The notes: generated by a model from the letters alone, not told the origin. A stretch of 64,000 bases of DNA from an uncultured Flavobacteriaceae bacterium (GCA_947487895.1 CANKYF010000002.1:1-64000), one strand, 5' to 3'; numbered from the stretch's first letter, positions 54,522 to 63,723 are shown. Translations and numbers: made by a program.

Positions 54522-55901
54522 TTATATCTTAAGTTTATTGAGTAAATCAGTAAGGTCTTTACTAGATGGTCTTGGTGCATTGGCACTCACAATATTTCCA
54601 TCAGGATCTAAAAGAATAAACCTAGGAATTCCTGTAATTTGGTAGTCTTTAACAAATTTTGAATTATTATCTCTATCTGCAAATAATTGTACACCACCAA
54701 GTTCTTTACTTACAATCAAGTTTTTCCATTTTTCAAAATCTCGTTTCTTATCTATTGAAATACTTACAAATTCAATATTCTTACCATGGTATTCTTCCTC
54801 AACTTGTTTTAGGGCAGGAATTTCATTAATACAAGGTCCGCACCAAGTAGCCCAAACATCTATGTATACATATTTTCCTTTAAAATCTTTTAAAGATGTT
54901 TTTCCTCCTTCATAATTTTCATAATTAATAAACTCAGGTGAAGGGTTACCTTTATCTAGGTATGTTAGTTTTTTGTATTGTTCAGTTATTTTATTACTTG
55001 TTTCTTTATCAGTAACGTTTTCTATAGAGACTTTATAAAAATTATGGATATCTTTAGAACGTGCCATATAGAAATTCGAATAATCAAATAACAAGTCGTT
55101 TTTTATAACTTCATTTTCAATATTGCCTAGAGTGTTTAGAGCAGTTACATATTTAGGTACAGAATCATTTTTAATTGCATCAATTATGCTTTTATGGTGA
55201 TTAAATACTATTTTTTTATAATAACGTGAAAAAGTGAAGTCTTCATCGTTTTGATAATCTAGGTTATCAAGCTCACTTAAAAAATCATCAGAAATATTGA
55301 AATCTTTTGCCTTAGTAAAATGTATATGAGCAGGTTTATAATCTGTTAGTAAACTTAAGTACCAATAATGAATGTTTCTTTTTTCTTTAGAGATATAATC
55401 TGTTTCTAAACCCTTTGAATTTGAAACGAGTGAATCTAGACTTTTTTCAGCAACTTTAAGCTTTTGTTTAAAAGCGTCTTGGTCTAAAGAATATATTTTC
55501 CTTGCACTGGTAAAGTGTTGTTTTTCTAAATTGGCTTTTTTAAAAAGATAAATTGAAATTTCAGAGCCTTTTCCTTTTATGTCAACCGAATTAGTAAAGT
55601 TTTTTGCATCATAATTTATTTCGATATTATGCCCATTTTTTAAATGAAGAAATAATCTGTTTCTACCATCTGATAGCACATAATCATTGGTTTCAGCATC
55701 TATAGTTTGTTCAAAAGTTCCATTCTCTGAAAGTTTAAATGGTTTGAAAAATGAACCATCATGGTTGCTAATAGTCATTTCTGCATTAGGTTTATTTTTT
55801 ATAAGACCAGAAATAATAGCGTGATTTAAGTCTTCTTTTTCTTTCTTACATGATATAAAAGCAACACAAAGGCTTAGAAATAAAATAAGATATCTATTCA
55901 T
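54522..55901 (-). CDS. TlpA family thiol-disulfide lipoprotein (1)
   Basis: 459 residues. Lipobox signal MNRYLILFLSLCVAFISCKK; an N-terminal DUF4369-like beta domain (ISGLIKNKPNAEMTISNHDG...LFLHLKNGHNIEI); a long helical middle; then a thioredoxin-fold domain with VYIDVWATWCGPCINEIPAL (CGPC), SISIDKKRDFEKWK and the cis-Pro ITGIPRFILLDPDGNIV. It should act at the envelope as a reductase of disulfides or cytochrome c haem sites; the partner is unknown. It follows a close paralogue by 6 nt and is about 100 residues longer because of the larger middle region. Confidence 0.92.
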   Translation of the reverse strand: MNRYLILFLSLCVAFISCKKEKEDLNHAIISGLIKNKPNAEMTISNHDGSFFKPFKLSENGTFEQTIDAETNDYVLSDGRNRLFLHLKNGHNIEINYDAKNFTNSVDIKGKGSEISIYLFKKANLEKQHFTSARKIYSLDQDAFKQKLKVAEKSLDSLVSNSKGLETDYISKEKRNIHYWYLSLLTDYKPAHIHFTKAKDFNISDDFLSELDNLDYQNDEDFTFSRYYKKIVFNHHKSIIDAIKNDSVPKYVTALNTLGNIENEVIKNDLLFDYSNFYMARSKDIHNFYKVSIENVTDKETSNKITEQYKKLTYLDKGNPSPEFINYENYEGGKTSLKDFKGKYVYIDVWATWCGPCINEIPALKQVEEEYHGKNIEFVSISIDKKRDFEKWKNLIVSKELGGVQLFADRDNNSKFVKDYQITGIPRFILLDPDGNIVSANAPRPSSKDLTDLLNKLKI

Positions 55902-55907
55902 GTATGG

Positions 55908-56963
55908 TTATATATTAAGTTCGTTAAATAGTTTAATTAACTTAGGGTCTGAAGGTCTTGGCGCATTGGCATCTACAACATTTCCTTTAGGGTCTAATAA
56001 AATAAATCTTGGAATGCCTCTAATCTCGAAACCTCTTATAAAATCAGAGTCCCAAGCATTATCTGAAAATAATTGAGTGCCTCCCATATCTTTATCAGCA
56101 ATCATTTTTTTCCAAGCTTCTTTTGAAGCTGCAAATTTCTCTTCTTGTGTTGCGCCAGAGAATCCTCTGCCGTTATCTACAGAAATACTAACAAATTCAA
56201 TGTTTTTTCCATGGTATTTATTTTCTACTTCTTTAAGCGAAGGAATTTCACGTATACATGGTCCGCACCAAGTAGCCCAAACATCTATATATACATACTT
56301 TCCCTTAAGATCACTTAAAGAAGTAGAGCCTCCTTTGAAATTTTCATAATTTTTAAATGGTGGAGATGGTTTTCCCTTAAATTTTTCAAACTGATTTTTA
56401 AGTGCTTGTTGCTGTTTATAGCCAGCCATTAATCCTTTTTCTAATTGAGAAAAGCTTTCCTTTTCATCAGCATACACTATGGAATCTATGTTTTTAGTGT
56501 TTTCTAATAGTTCATTAAAACTACTTTGAATTTCTGTAACTTTAGCTTTAAAAACGTCTTCTTCTAAATCTAAAAGTGCAGGTGTTAAAGATGATCTAAT
56601 TAGTGTGTTTTTCTTTGCTAAATAATTACTGGTTTCAGATCTTTCACCGGTAAACAAAGCAGTTTTGTTAAAATCACTAGCATCCACAGTCATAACTAGT
56701 TCAATACCATTTTCTAGAAATAGGTGCGCAAAATCTTTTCCATCAAAAACACTAAAAACACCAGCTTCAACTTTTAGAGTGTCACTAAAAGTACCATCTT
56801 CATTCAATTTTATCGTTTTTTTATAATTTCTAGATTGAATTAATAAAGAATCGCTGTTTTTGTTGGTTACTTTACCAGAAAAAGAGGCATAATCTTTAGA
56901 TTTCTTTTCGCATGATATCACAGTCATTGCAAAAGCGAGCGTTATAATAAGTAGTTTTTTCAT
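55908..56963 (-). CDS. TlpA family thiol-disulfide lipoprotein (2)
   Basis: 351 residues from ATG 56963 (MKKLLIITLAFAMTVISCEKK, lipobox). The longer start at 56987 falls in the candidate promoter box. The same architecture as its neighbour: beta N-domain (SFSGKVTNKNSDSLLIQSR...HLFLENGIELVMTVDASDF), a shorter helical middle, and thioredoxin domain VYIDVWATWCGPCIREIPSL with SISVDNGRGFSGATQEEKF, an insertion absent from the other copy, and IRGIPRFILLDPKGNVV. Clearly a tandem duplication. Confidence 0.92.
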   Translation of the reverse strand: MKKLLIITLAFAMTVISCEKKSKDYASFSGKVTNKNSDSLLIQSRNYKKTIKLNEDGTFSDTLKVEAGVFSVFDGKDFAHLFLENGIELVMTVDASDFNKTALFTGERSETSNYLAKKNTLIRSSLTPALLDLEEDVFKAKVTEIQSSFNELLENTKNIDSIVYADEKESFSQLEKGLMAGYKQQQALKNQFEKFKGKPSPPFKNYENFKGGSTSLSDLKGKYVYIDVWATWCGPCIREIPSLKEVENKYHGKNIEFVSISVDNGRGFSGATQEEKFAASKEAWKKMIADKDMGGTQLFSDNAWDSDFIRGFEIRGIPRFILLDPKGNVVDANAPRPSDPKLIKLFNELNI

Positions 56964-56984
56964 TTTCAAATTTAAATTGTTTGC

Positions 56985-56992
56985 CAAAAATA
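56985..56992 (-). promoter_or_regulatory. Candidate -7 box for the TlpA pair
   Basis: TATTTTTG on the minus strand, exact TAnnTTTG, 21 nt before ATG 56963. A second box-like TAAATTTG at 56974-56967 is too close to the start codon to serve. Confidence 0.4.
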
Positions 56993-57053
56993 AGTATTTG
57001 ATTAGCTTTTGAATTGATTTTTGATTTTTATTAACAGTTAGACTTAAAGGAAG

Positions 57054-57908
57054 TTACAGTTTGTGGGTAAGTTCTTTATAACTAGCTTTTCTAGGAATAA
57101 TATCTAAACTTAATAACTTGTCCTGTACTTTATTAATGGTTTTTTCATCAATTAACTCTTGAGACCATTCTGTTAAGTTTAACCATTCTTGAACATCTTC
57201 TAATTTCTGTTCGTATCTGTTGGCAATGGTTTTATCTATACTAGGAATGTTTTTAAAGTCTGCCGTTGTATTATTAATAATGTTAAGAATACTTTCAAGG
57301 TTTTCCTTTTCAGATGCAATAAAATCTTCTCTTACTGCAATTACAAAACACGGCCAAGGTGAAGGGCAATTGCCAACACTTCTAAATGTACCTTCATCTA
57401 CCAAAGGTTTTGTGGTGAATTTTTCCCACAAGAAATAATCTGCATCTCCATTAGTTAAACCTTCAACAGCGCCATCTAGGTTTTTAATAACTTCAAAATC
57501 TAGGTCTTTTTCTAAATCCCAGTCATTGTTTTCGGCATTTACATAAGCCATTAAATGAGACCCAGAGCCGTATCTGCTAATAGCAGCTTTGGTGCTTTTT
57601 AAATCATTTATGTTATTGTAATTTGACTTTGCTGCTACATGAACGCCCCAAATTAATGGAGATTCTACATAAGTTTGCACAATTTTACTTGGGTTACCAG
57701 CTATGATATCTTTTATAATACCTTCTGTTAAGATAACTGCAATGTCAATATCTTTATTTCTTAGCGCTTTACACATAGCCCCAGTACCACCATGGAAGTC
57801 ATGCCATCTTAGATTGATATCTTGATCTTTGTATTCGCCATTTTTTAAGGTAAGATACCAAGCTAAATTAAAATGCTCTGGTACACCGCCTATATTTACT
57901 GTCCTCAT
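57054..57908 (-). CDS. Periplasmic-binding-protein-like domain, no signal peptide
   Basis: 284 residues. It reads as a two-lobed NMT1/SsuA-type binding fold: VNIGGVPEHFNLAWYLTLKNG, HGGTGAMCKALRNKDIDIAVILTEG, AAISRYGSGSHLMAYVNA, LDGAVEGLTNGDADYFLWEKF and WPCFVIAVREDFI. The protein starts directly at the first strand, with no signal peptide or lipobox, so it should be cytosolic, unlike transporter binding proteins. No permease or ATPase is near. It is in an operon (12 nt) with a nucleoside phosphorylase. It may be an enzyme or sensor using the fold, as MqnA/MqnD do; the actual role is unknown. Confidence 0.75.
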   Translation of the reverse strand: MRTVNIGGVPEHFNLAWYLTLKNGEYKDQDINLRWHDFHGGTGAMCKALRNKDIDIAVILTEGIIKDIIAGNPSKIVQTYVESPLIWGVHVAAKSNYNNINDLKSTKAAISRYGSGSHLMAYVNAENNDWDLEKDLDFEVIKNLDGAVEGLTNGDADYFLWEKFTTKPLVDEGTFRSVGNCPSPWPCFVIAVREDFIASEKENLESILNIINNTTADFKNIPSIDKTIANRYEQKLEDVQEWLNLTEWSQELIDEKTINKVQDKLLSLDIIPRKASYKELTHKL

Positions 57909-57920
57909 TTAATAGGTTGT

Positions 57921-58790
57921 TTATTCTATAATTTTGTTTAGTGTATATGTTATAAGGTCTTCAACTGTTTTAGTTGGGTTTTTACTGAAGTTTCCACTGG
58001 CTCTATTTGCGATTATAGCGTTTAAAGACACTGCATTGTGTCCTAATAGTTTACTAAGACCATAAATAGCTGAAGTTTCCATTTCAAGATTTGTAACCCT
58101 CAAGCCATTACTATTAAAATCATCCATTTTACTGTTTAATTCTGAATCCTGAAGCGGTAATCTTAAAACTCGACCCTGAGGGCCATAAAACCCACCAGCT
58201 GTAGCTGTCATACCTTTATAAGTTTTATTGCTAGCTATTCTTTTTTCTAAACTTGCACTATTTTTAATAATAATAGGATATGCCTTGGATTTACTCCAAT
58301 TAGTTTGTGCTACAAATGCATCTTCAATGGTTTTATGTCTTATGTTTTCAATTTGATAAGAATGTAACATACCATTTAAATCTAAAGCATATTCACTTAA
58401 AAGAAATGCATCTACAGGGATATCTTTTTGTAATGAACCAGAAGTACCTATTCTAATAATATCAAGACTTGTTAGGTTTTCTTTAGGTTTTCTAGTGTTT
58501 AAATCTATATTAACCAGCGCATCAAGTTCATTAAGTACAATATCTATATTATCTGGTCCAATACCAGTTGATATAACCGTGATACGTTTGCTTTTGTAAT
58601 ACCCTGTATGCGTTTTAAATTCTCTTTTTTGAGTTTGAAACTCTATAGAATCAAAATGTTTAGATATTTTATCGACTCTGTTTTGATCACCAACAAAAAT
58701 AATAGTGTTGGCAATATGTTCTGGCTTTAAATTAAGATGATATACACTACCATCTGGATTTAAAATAAGTTCAGATTCTTTAATAGACAT
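57921..58790 (-). CDS. Nucleoside phosphorylase (PNP/UDP family)
   Basis: 289 residues from ATG 58790 (MSIKESELILNPDGSVYHL); a TTG two codons earlier is less likely. Family motifs: NTIIFVGDQNRVDKIS, VISTGIGPDNIDIVLNEL, IIRIGTSGSLQKDIPVDAFLL (phosphate site), GGFYGPQGRVLRL and VTNLEMETSAIYGLSKLLG with the catalytic Glu-Met-Glu. It cleaves nucleosides with phosphate; closest in pattern to uridine phosphorylases. It follows the SUI1 gene by 14 nt. Confidence 0.88.
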   Translation of the reverse strand: MSIKESELILNPDGSVYHLNLKPEHIANTIIFVGDQNRVDKISKHFDSIEFQTQKREFKTHTGYYKSKRITVISTGIGPDNIDIVLNELDALVNIDLNTRKPKENLTSLDIIRIGTSGSLQKDIPVDAFLLSEYALDLNGMLHSYQIENIRHKTIEDAFVAQTNWSKSKAYPIIIKNSASLEKRIASNKTYKGMTATAGGFYGPQGRVLRLPLQDSELNSKMDDFNSNGLRVTNLEMETSAIYGLSKLLGHNAVSLNAIIANRASGNFSKNPTKTVEDLITYTLNKIIE

Positions 58791-58804
58791 ATACAATTTG
58801 ATAA

Positions 58805-59137
58805 TTAACCACCTACGCGTTTTACTTTAAAGCCTTTGTCTTTTAAAATCTGCATGATTTTATCTCTGTAGTCTCCTTGTATGATAATTTTATCATCTTT
58901 AAAGCTACCACCAACGCTTAATGTTTTTTTTATGTCTTTGGCAAGTTGTTTAAAGTCTTCGGTAGCCCCAGTATAGCCTTCTAGAATAGTGATAGGCTTT
59001 CCCTTTCGTTTTTCATACTTACAAATTATGGGGTCGTCTTGAATCCAAAGGTTATCAGCCTCATCATGAGTTTCTTCAACAGATTCTTTAGAAATATGAT
59101 CTGGAAATAAGTTTTTTAATTGGTCTTGTAAATCCAT
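58805..59137 (-). CDS. SUI1/eIF1 family translation factor
   Basis: 110 residues. The SUI1 domain occupies the C-terminal two-thirds: KYEKRKGKPITILEGYTGATEDFKQLAKDIKK, then VGGSFKDDKIIIQGDYRDKI and the final GFKVKRVGG. The N-terminal ~40 residues are acidic. It is homologous to YciH and to eukaryotic eIF1, which checks start-codon selection; in bacteria the role is only partly known. Confidence 0.93.
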   Translation of the reverse strand: MDLQDQLKNLFPDHISKESVEETHDEADNLWIQDDPIICKYEKRKGKPITILEGYTGATEDFKQLAKDIKKTLSVGGSFKDDKIIIQGDYRDKIMQILKDKGFKVKRVGG

Positions 59138-59208
59138 CTTATTTTAGTTAGCAGTCTCAGTATTCAGTTAGCAATTGGCTTTATATAAAAATTAAAAAAT
59201 GAGTCTGA

Positions 59209-60159
59209 TTACTTTTTTACAAGCCCAAGCTCAATTAAACGTTCATTTAAAAATTCGCCTGCTGTTATGTCATCAAAATGCTTTGGATTATTTTCATCTA
59301 CACAACTATCTAAAACGTTTAATTTCATATCGCTAATAGGATGCATAAAAAACGGAATAGAAAACCTAGATGTGCCCCAAAGTTCTTTTGGTGGATTCAC
59401 AACTCTATGTATTGTAGATTTTAATTTTTTATTAGTATGTCTAGATAACATATCGCCAACATTAATCATTAACTCATCAGGTTGGGCAATAGCATCAATC
59501 CATTCACCTTCATGATTTTGAACTTGTAATCCTCTACCTTGAGCACCCATTAAAAGTGTAATTAAATTAATGTCTCCATGAGCTGCAGCTCTAACGGCTT
59601 CTTTAGGTTCTTGCGTAATAGGAGGGTAGTGAATTGGTCTTAGTATTGAGTTTCCATTGTGAATATAATTATCGAAATACGTTTCTTCTAAGCCTAGGTG
59701 CAATGCCAGTGCACGTAATACGTATTTTGCTGTTTTCTCTAGCATTTGATAGGTCTCTTTACCTACAGCATTAAAATCTGGTAATTCTTCTACTTCAACA
59801 TTATCTGGATATTCATTTTTTAAAGCATCATTATCTTCAACATACTGTCCAAAATGCCAAAATTCTTTTAAATCACCTTCTTTTTTACCTTTAGCGCTTT
59901 CTTTTCCAAAAGACACATAACCTCTTTGCCCTCCAATTCCAGGTATTTCATACTTCTGTTTTGTTTCAACAGGTAAGCTAAAAAAGTTTTTAACTTCAGT
60001 ATACAATCTCTCTACCAAGGTATCATCTAAAAAATGACCTTTTAATGCTACAAAACCTATGTCTTCGTAGGCTTTTCCAATAGCATTTACAAAATGCTGT
60101 TTTCTATCAGGATCATTAGAAATAAAGTCTTCTAAATTAACGCTAGGTATGCTGTTCAT
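59209..60159 (-). CDS. Isopenicillin N synthase-like 2OG-Fe(II) oxygenase
   Basis: 316 residues. The DIOX_N part is IPSVNLEDFISND...GFVALKGHFLDD; the jelly roll holds the iron ligands AAHGDINLITLLMG (HxD) and KLKSTIHRVVNP (distal His), and RFSIPFFMHP supplies the 2-oxoglutarate-binding RxS. It belongs to the plant-type IPNS/gibberellin oxidase group; substrate is unknown. The gene is divergent from the E1 dehydrogenase with a 132-nt gap carrying promoter boxes for both. Confidence 0.9.
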   Translation of the reverse strand: MNSIPSVNLEDFISNDPDRKQHFVNAIGKAYEDIGFVALKGHFLDDTLVERLYTEVKNFFSLPVETKQKYEIPGIGGQRGYVSFGKESAKGKKEGDLKEFWHFGQYVEDNDALKNEYPDNVEVEELPDFNAVGKETYQMLEKTAKYVLRALALHLGLEETYFDNYIHNGNSILRPIHYPPITQEPKEAVRAAAHGDINLITLLMGAQGRGLQVQNHEGEWIDAIAQPDELMINVGDMLSRHTNKKLKSTIHRVVNPPKELWGTSRFSIPFFMHPISDMKLNVLDSCVDENNPKHFDDITAGEFLNERLIELGLVKK

Positions 60160-60187
60160 CTGTGATGTTTTTGTCTTTCAATAGTTA

Positions 60188-60195
60188 CAAATGTA
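60188..60195 (-). promoter_or_regulatory. Candidate -7 box, 2OG oxygenase
   Basis: TACATTTG on the minus strand, exact TAnnTTTG, 28 nt before the ATG. No -33 TTG at the usual distance. Confidence 0.35.
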
Positions 60196-60264
60196 CGAAA
60201 ACAAAGTAAAGTTTTTAACCTATTTAATTTAACTTATTTATTAAAAACACTCTACTTTTTATGG

Positions 60265-60272
60265 TATCTTTG
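60265..60272 (+). promoter_or_regulatory. Candidate -7 box, E1 dehydrogenase
   Basis: TATCTTTG, exact TAnnTTTG, 19 nt before the ATG at 60292. No clear -33 TTG. Confidence 0.4.
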
Positions 60273-60291
60273 ATTAGGTATAAGTTAATAT

Positions 60292-62295
60292 ATGGAGACT
60301 AATTTCACATCAGATCATATAAGTTTTGAAGCGACCGATTTAAAAAAGAAAACGCTCATAAAGCTCTATAAAAACTTGCTTAAACCTAGAATGATAGAGG
60401 AAAGAATGATGGTGCTATTAAGGCAAGGGAAAATAAGTAAATGGTTTTCTGGTATAGGACAAGAAGCTATTTCAGTTGGTGTTACTATGGCATTGAAAAG
60501 TGAAGAGTATATTTTGCCAATGCACAGAAATTTAGGAGTTTTTACAACCAGAGATATCCCATTATATAGATTGTTTGGGCAATGGTTTGGTAAAGCTTCT
60601 GGTTTTACAAAGGGCAGAGATAGATCGTTTCATTTTGGTACGCAACAATACAATATTGTTGGTATGATTTCTCATTTAGGTCCGCAATTAGGTGTAGCTG
60701 ATGGGATTGCACTAGCCTCAAAACTTAAAAATGAAAACAAAGTTACAGCCGTTTTTACAGGTGAAGGAGGTACTAGCGAAGGTGATTTTCATGAAGCTCT
60801 CAATATAGCCTCCGTATGGCAATTGCCAGTATTATTTTGTATAGAAAATAATGGTTATGGATTGTCTACACCTACTGCTGAACAATATAATTGTAAAGAC
60901 CTTGCAGATAGAGGAATTGGCTATGGTATAGAGTCTCATATTATTGATGGTAATAATATCATTGAAGTTTATAAAACAGTAAAAAGCATTGTAAATGATA
61001 TTAGAAAACAGCCGCGACCTGTTTTACTAGAATTTAAAACTTTTAGAATGCGCGGACATGAAGAGGCTAGTGGTACAAAATATGTTCCTCAAGAATTAAT
61101 GGATGTTTGGAGTAAAAAAGATCCTGTAAAAAATTATCAACGATTTTTAAAATCTGAAGAAATTATTGATGATGATTTTGAAGTACAACTAAAAGCTGAA
61201 ATTAGTCAAGAAATTCAAGAACATTTAGAAATCATTTTTGAAGAAGATGAAATAAAATCAAATAAAAGTAATGAGTTAAATGATGTTTTCAAATCATTTA
61301 ATTATCAGGAATTTAAATATAAAGAAAGCAAAAATGAACTGAGGTTAGTAGATGCTATTTCTGAAGGGTTAAAACAAAGCATGGAACGTCATGATGATCT
61401 TATCATTATGGGGCAAGATATTGCTGAATATGGAGGAGTTTTTAAAATCACAGAAGGTTATGTTGAACACTTTGGAAAAGAAAGAATACGCAACACGCCT
61501 ATATGTGAATCTGGAATTATAGAGACAGCTATGGGCTTATCTATAGCAGGTATGAAAGCGGTAGTTGAATTACAATTTGCAGATTTCATAAGCTCTGGTT
61601 TCAATCCAGTTGTGAATTATTTAGCAAAATCTTATTACAGATGGCAGCAACATGCCGATGTGGTTTTACGCATGCCTTGTGGTGGAGATGTTGGTGCAGG
61701 CCCTTTTCATTCGCAAACTAATGAAGCTTGGTTTACTAAAACTCCTGGTTTAAAGGTAGTTTATCCAGCGTTTCCTTATGATGCAAAAGGTTTGTTAACT
61801 ACTGCTATTAATGACCCTAACCCCGTATTGTTTTTTGAACATAAAGCACTGTACAGAAGTATTCGTCAAGAGGTACCAACAGATTATTACACTTTGCCTT
61901 TAGGAAAAGCATCAGTTTTAAAAGAAGGAACAGATATCACAATTATATCTTATGGTGCAGCTATTCATTGGGCTTTAAAAACATTAGATAATCAGCCAAA
62001 TATTTCAGCAGATGTTATAGATTTAAGAACACTTCAACCATTAGATGTTGAAACTATATATAATTCAGTTAAAAAAACTGGTAGAGCTATTATTCTTCAA
62101 GAAGATACTATGTTTGGAGGGATAGCCAGTGATATTTCAGCATTAATAACAGAAAATTGTTTTGAGTTTCTAGATGCTCCAGTTAAGCGTGTTGCCAGTT
62201 TAGATACACCCGTGCCTTTTGCTAAACAATTAGAACAAGGTTTTTTACCAAAACAAAGATTTGAAAAGGTTCTAAAAGAATTATTAGACTATTAG
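60292..62295 (+). CDS. 2-oxoacid dehydrogenase E1, fused alpha and beta subunits
   Basis: 667 residues. Alpha part ~1-330: RMIEERMMVLLRQGKISKWF, GQEAISVGVTMAL, PMHRNLGVF, and the thiamine-diphosphate motif TGEGGTSEGDFHEALN...FCIENNGYGLSTP. Beta part ~345-667: LRLVDAISEGLKQSM, GQDIAEYGGVFKITEGY, NTPICESGIIETAMGLSIAGM, PCGGDVGAGPFHSQTNEAWF. It decarboxylates a 2-oxoacid, probably branched-chain, and passes the acyl group to an E2 encoded elsewhere. The fusion is usual in Bacteroidota. The hydroxylase gene starts 1 nt after its stop. Confidence 0.94.
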   Translation: METNFTSDHISFEATDLKKKTLIKLYKNLLKPRMIEERMMVLLRQGKISKWFSGIGQEAISVGVTMALKSEEYILPMHRNLGVFTTRDIPLYRLFGQWFGKASGFTKGRDRSFHFGTQQYNIVGMISHLGPQLGVADGIALASKLKNENKVTAVFTGEGGTSEGDFHEALNIASVWQLPVLFCIENNGYGLSTPTAEQYNCKDLADRGIGYGIESHIIDGNNIIEVYKTVKSIVNDIRKQPRPVLLEFKTFRMRGHEEASGTKYVPQELMDVWSKKDPVKNYQRFLKSEEIIDDDFEVQLKAEISQEIQEHLEIIFEEDEIKSNKSNELNDVFKSFNYQEFKYKESKNELRLVDAISEGLKQSMERHDDLIIMGQDIAEYGGVFKITEGYVEHFGKERIRNTPICESGIIETAMGLSIAGMKAVVELQFADFISSGFNPVVNYLAKSYYRWQQHADVVLRMPCGGDVGAGPFHSQTNEAWFTKTPGLKVVYPAFPYDAKGLLTTAINDPNPVLFFEHKALYRSIRQEVPTDYYTLPLGKASVLKEGTDITIISYGAAIHWALKTLDNQPNISADVIDLRTLQPLDVETIYNSVKKTGRAIILQEDTMFGGIASDISALITENCFEFLDAPVKRVASLDTPVPFAKQLEQGFLPKQRFEKVLKELLDY

Positions 62296-62296
62296 G

Positions 62297-63172
62297 ATGA
62301 CTAGGTATTTTGAAGTTTTTAAAGACGCGTTTTTAGGTTCTGTAGATTGGACTTGGAATTCCATTGTTTTCAATGTACCCATTGAACAAAATTACTTTTG
62401 GGGATTAATATTGATTTCCATATTGGTTTGGTTATTAGAAATAGCATTTCCCTGGCGAAAAGAACAAGCTATTTTTAGAAAAGATTTTTGGTTTGATGCA
62501 TTATACATGTTCTTTAATTTTTTCATTTTCTCAATTGTAATAAGTGGTTTTTATGGCGTTATTGAATTATTGTTTTCTAATGCAGGATTAACAATTGAAT
62601 CTTTAAAGTTAATAGATATCACTAAACTACCTTTTTGGGCAGCATTGTTGATTTTCTTTATAATTCAAGATTTTGTACAATGGTTTACACACGTATTATT
62701 ACACAGATATGAATTTTTGTGGAGTTTTCATAAAGTACACCATTCAGTAAAAGAAATGGGCTTTGCAGCTCATTTACGTTATCATTGGATGGAAAATATT
62801 TTCTACAAGCCTCTAAAGCTATTGGCCGTTATGTTAATAGGAGGTTTTGAACCCAAGCATGCATTTATTATACATTTCTTTGCTATTGCAATAGGACATC
62901 TTAATCATGCAAATGTGAAGTTTACATATGGACCATTAAAATATATACTAAATAATCCGGTGATGCATTTATATCACCATGCCTACACGTTGCCGAAAGA
63001 GCATAGACATGGTGTTAATTTTGGAATTAGTCTTAGTTTATGGGACTACCTTTTTAAAACCAATTATATACCTGAAAGCGGTGGTAAAATAACCTTAGGA
63101 TATTCAGATGATTCTAAAATGCCTAAAAATTTCTTTGCACAATTGCTTTATGGCTTTAAAAAGAAAGACTAA
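62297..63172 (+). CDS. Sterol desaturase/fatty acid hydroxylase family membrane protein
   Basis: 291 residues with about four membrane segments. The di-iron His clusters are in order: WFTHVLLHRYEF (HxxxxH), FHKVHHSVKE (HxxHH), IGHLNHANVKF and HLYHHAYTL (HxxHH), all expected for the fatty acid hydroxylase superfamily. It probably hydroxylates or desaturates a lipid. Co-transcription with the branched-chain-type E1 just upstream would fit a role with branched fatty acids, which is inference. It converges with exbD; the stops overlap. Confidence 0.9.
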   Translation: MTRYFEVFKDAFLGSVDWTWNSIVFNVPIEQNYFWGLILISILVWLLEIAFPWRKEQAIFRKDFWFDALYMFFNFFIFSIVISGFYGVIELLFSNAGLTIESLKLIDITKLPFWAALLIFFIIQDFVQWFTHVLLHRYEFLWSFHKVHHSVKEMGFAAHLRYHWMENIFYKPLKLLAVMLIGGFEPKHAFIIHFFAIAIGHLNHANVKFTYGPLKYILNNPVMHLYHHAYTLPKEHRHGVNFGISLSLWDYLFKTNYIPESGGKITLGYSDDSKMPKNFFAQLLYGFKKKD

Positions 63173-63723
63173 TTGGTTTCTGCCTCTGATAACAAAAAGG
63201 GATATGCCGTTTTTACTTGTTTTAATTCTTCTTTCGTTAAATTATCAGTAGGCTTGTTAAATGTTTTCATAGCATAGGTGTTTCTTAGCTCGTAATATGC
63301 CTTTGTTAATTCGTTTTGAACAGCAATAAACTGTTTGTAACTTGTTTGTTTACCACTAACTAGAGAAATAACCGCTTCTTTTGGACTATCAGAAGAAGAT
63401 GCTACTTTTTGTCCATTGCAATAGTTACAAGATTCATCGCCATTGTTATCTAAGAAGTTTTTAGCCAATTCTTTTAGATTTTCTAACGAAACGATTTCGT
63501 TTTCAACCATGACTTGGTCATCGTTATTAATCATTACTGCAAGTATATTTCTATCATGAATATCTACTGTACAGGGTGGGTTAGGGCATAGTTTAGGTAA
63601 TAGCCTATTAATACCTGCATCTGTTGATACTGTTGCTGTAACTAAGAAAAAAATCAGTAATAAGAAAGCAATGTCTGCCATTGACCCTGCATTAATTTCG
63701 GGTCGAAATCTTAAATGTCTCAT
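63169..63723 (-). CDS. ExbD/TolR family biopolymer transporter
   Basis: 184 residues. One membrane helix near the N-terminus, with the proton-channel aspartate in INAGSMADIAFLLLIFFLVTA. The periplasmic part has LLPKLCPNPPC and a later CNYCNG, four cysteines not usual in ExbD, then the ExbD fold end (SYKQFIAVQNELTKAYYELR). With ExbB it drives TonB-dependent transport or another envelope process. ExbB is expected beyond the right edge on the minus strand. Its stop overlaps that of the hydroxylase by 4 nt (CTAA). Confidence 0.9.
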   Translation of the reverse strand: MRHLRFRPEINAGSMADIAFLLLIFFLVTATVSTDAGINRLLPKLCPNPPCTVDIHDRNILAVMINNDDQVMVENEIVSLENLKELAKNFLDNNGDESCNYCNGQKVASSSDSPKEAVISLVSGKQTSYKQFIAVQNELTKAYYELRNTYAMKTFNKPTDNLTKEELKQVKTAYPFLLSEAETN

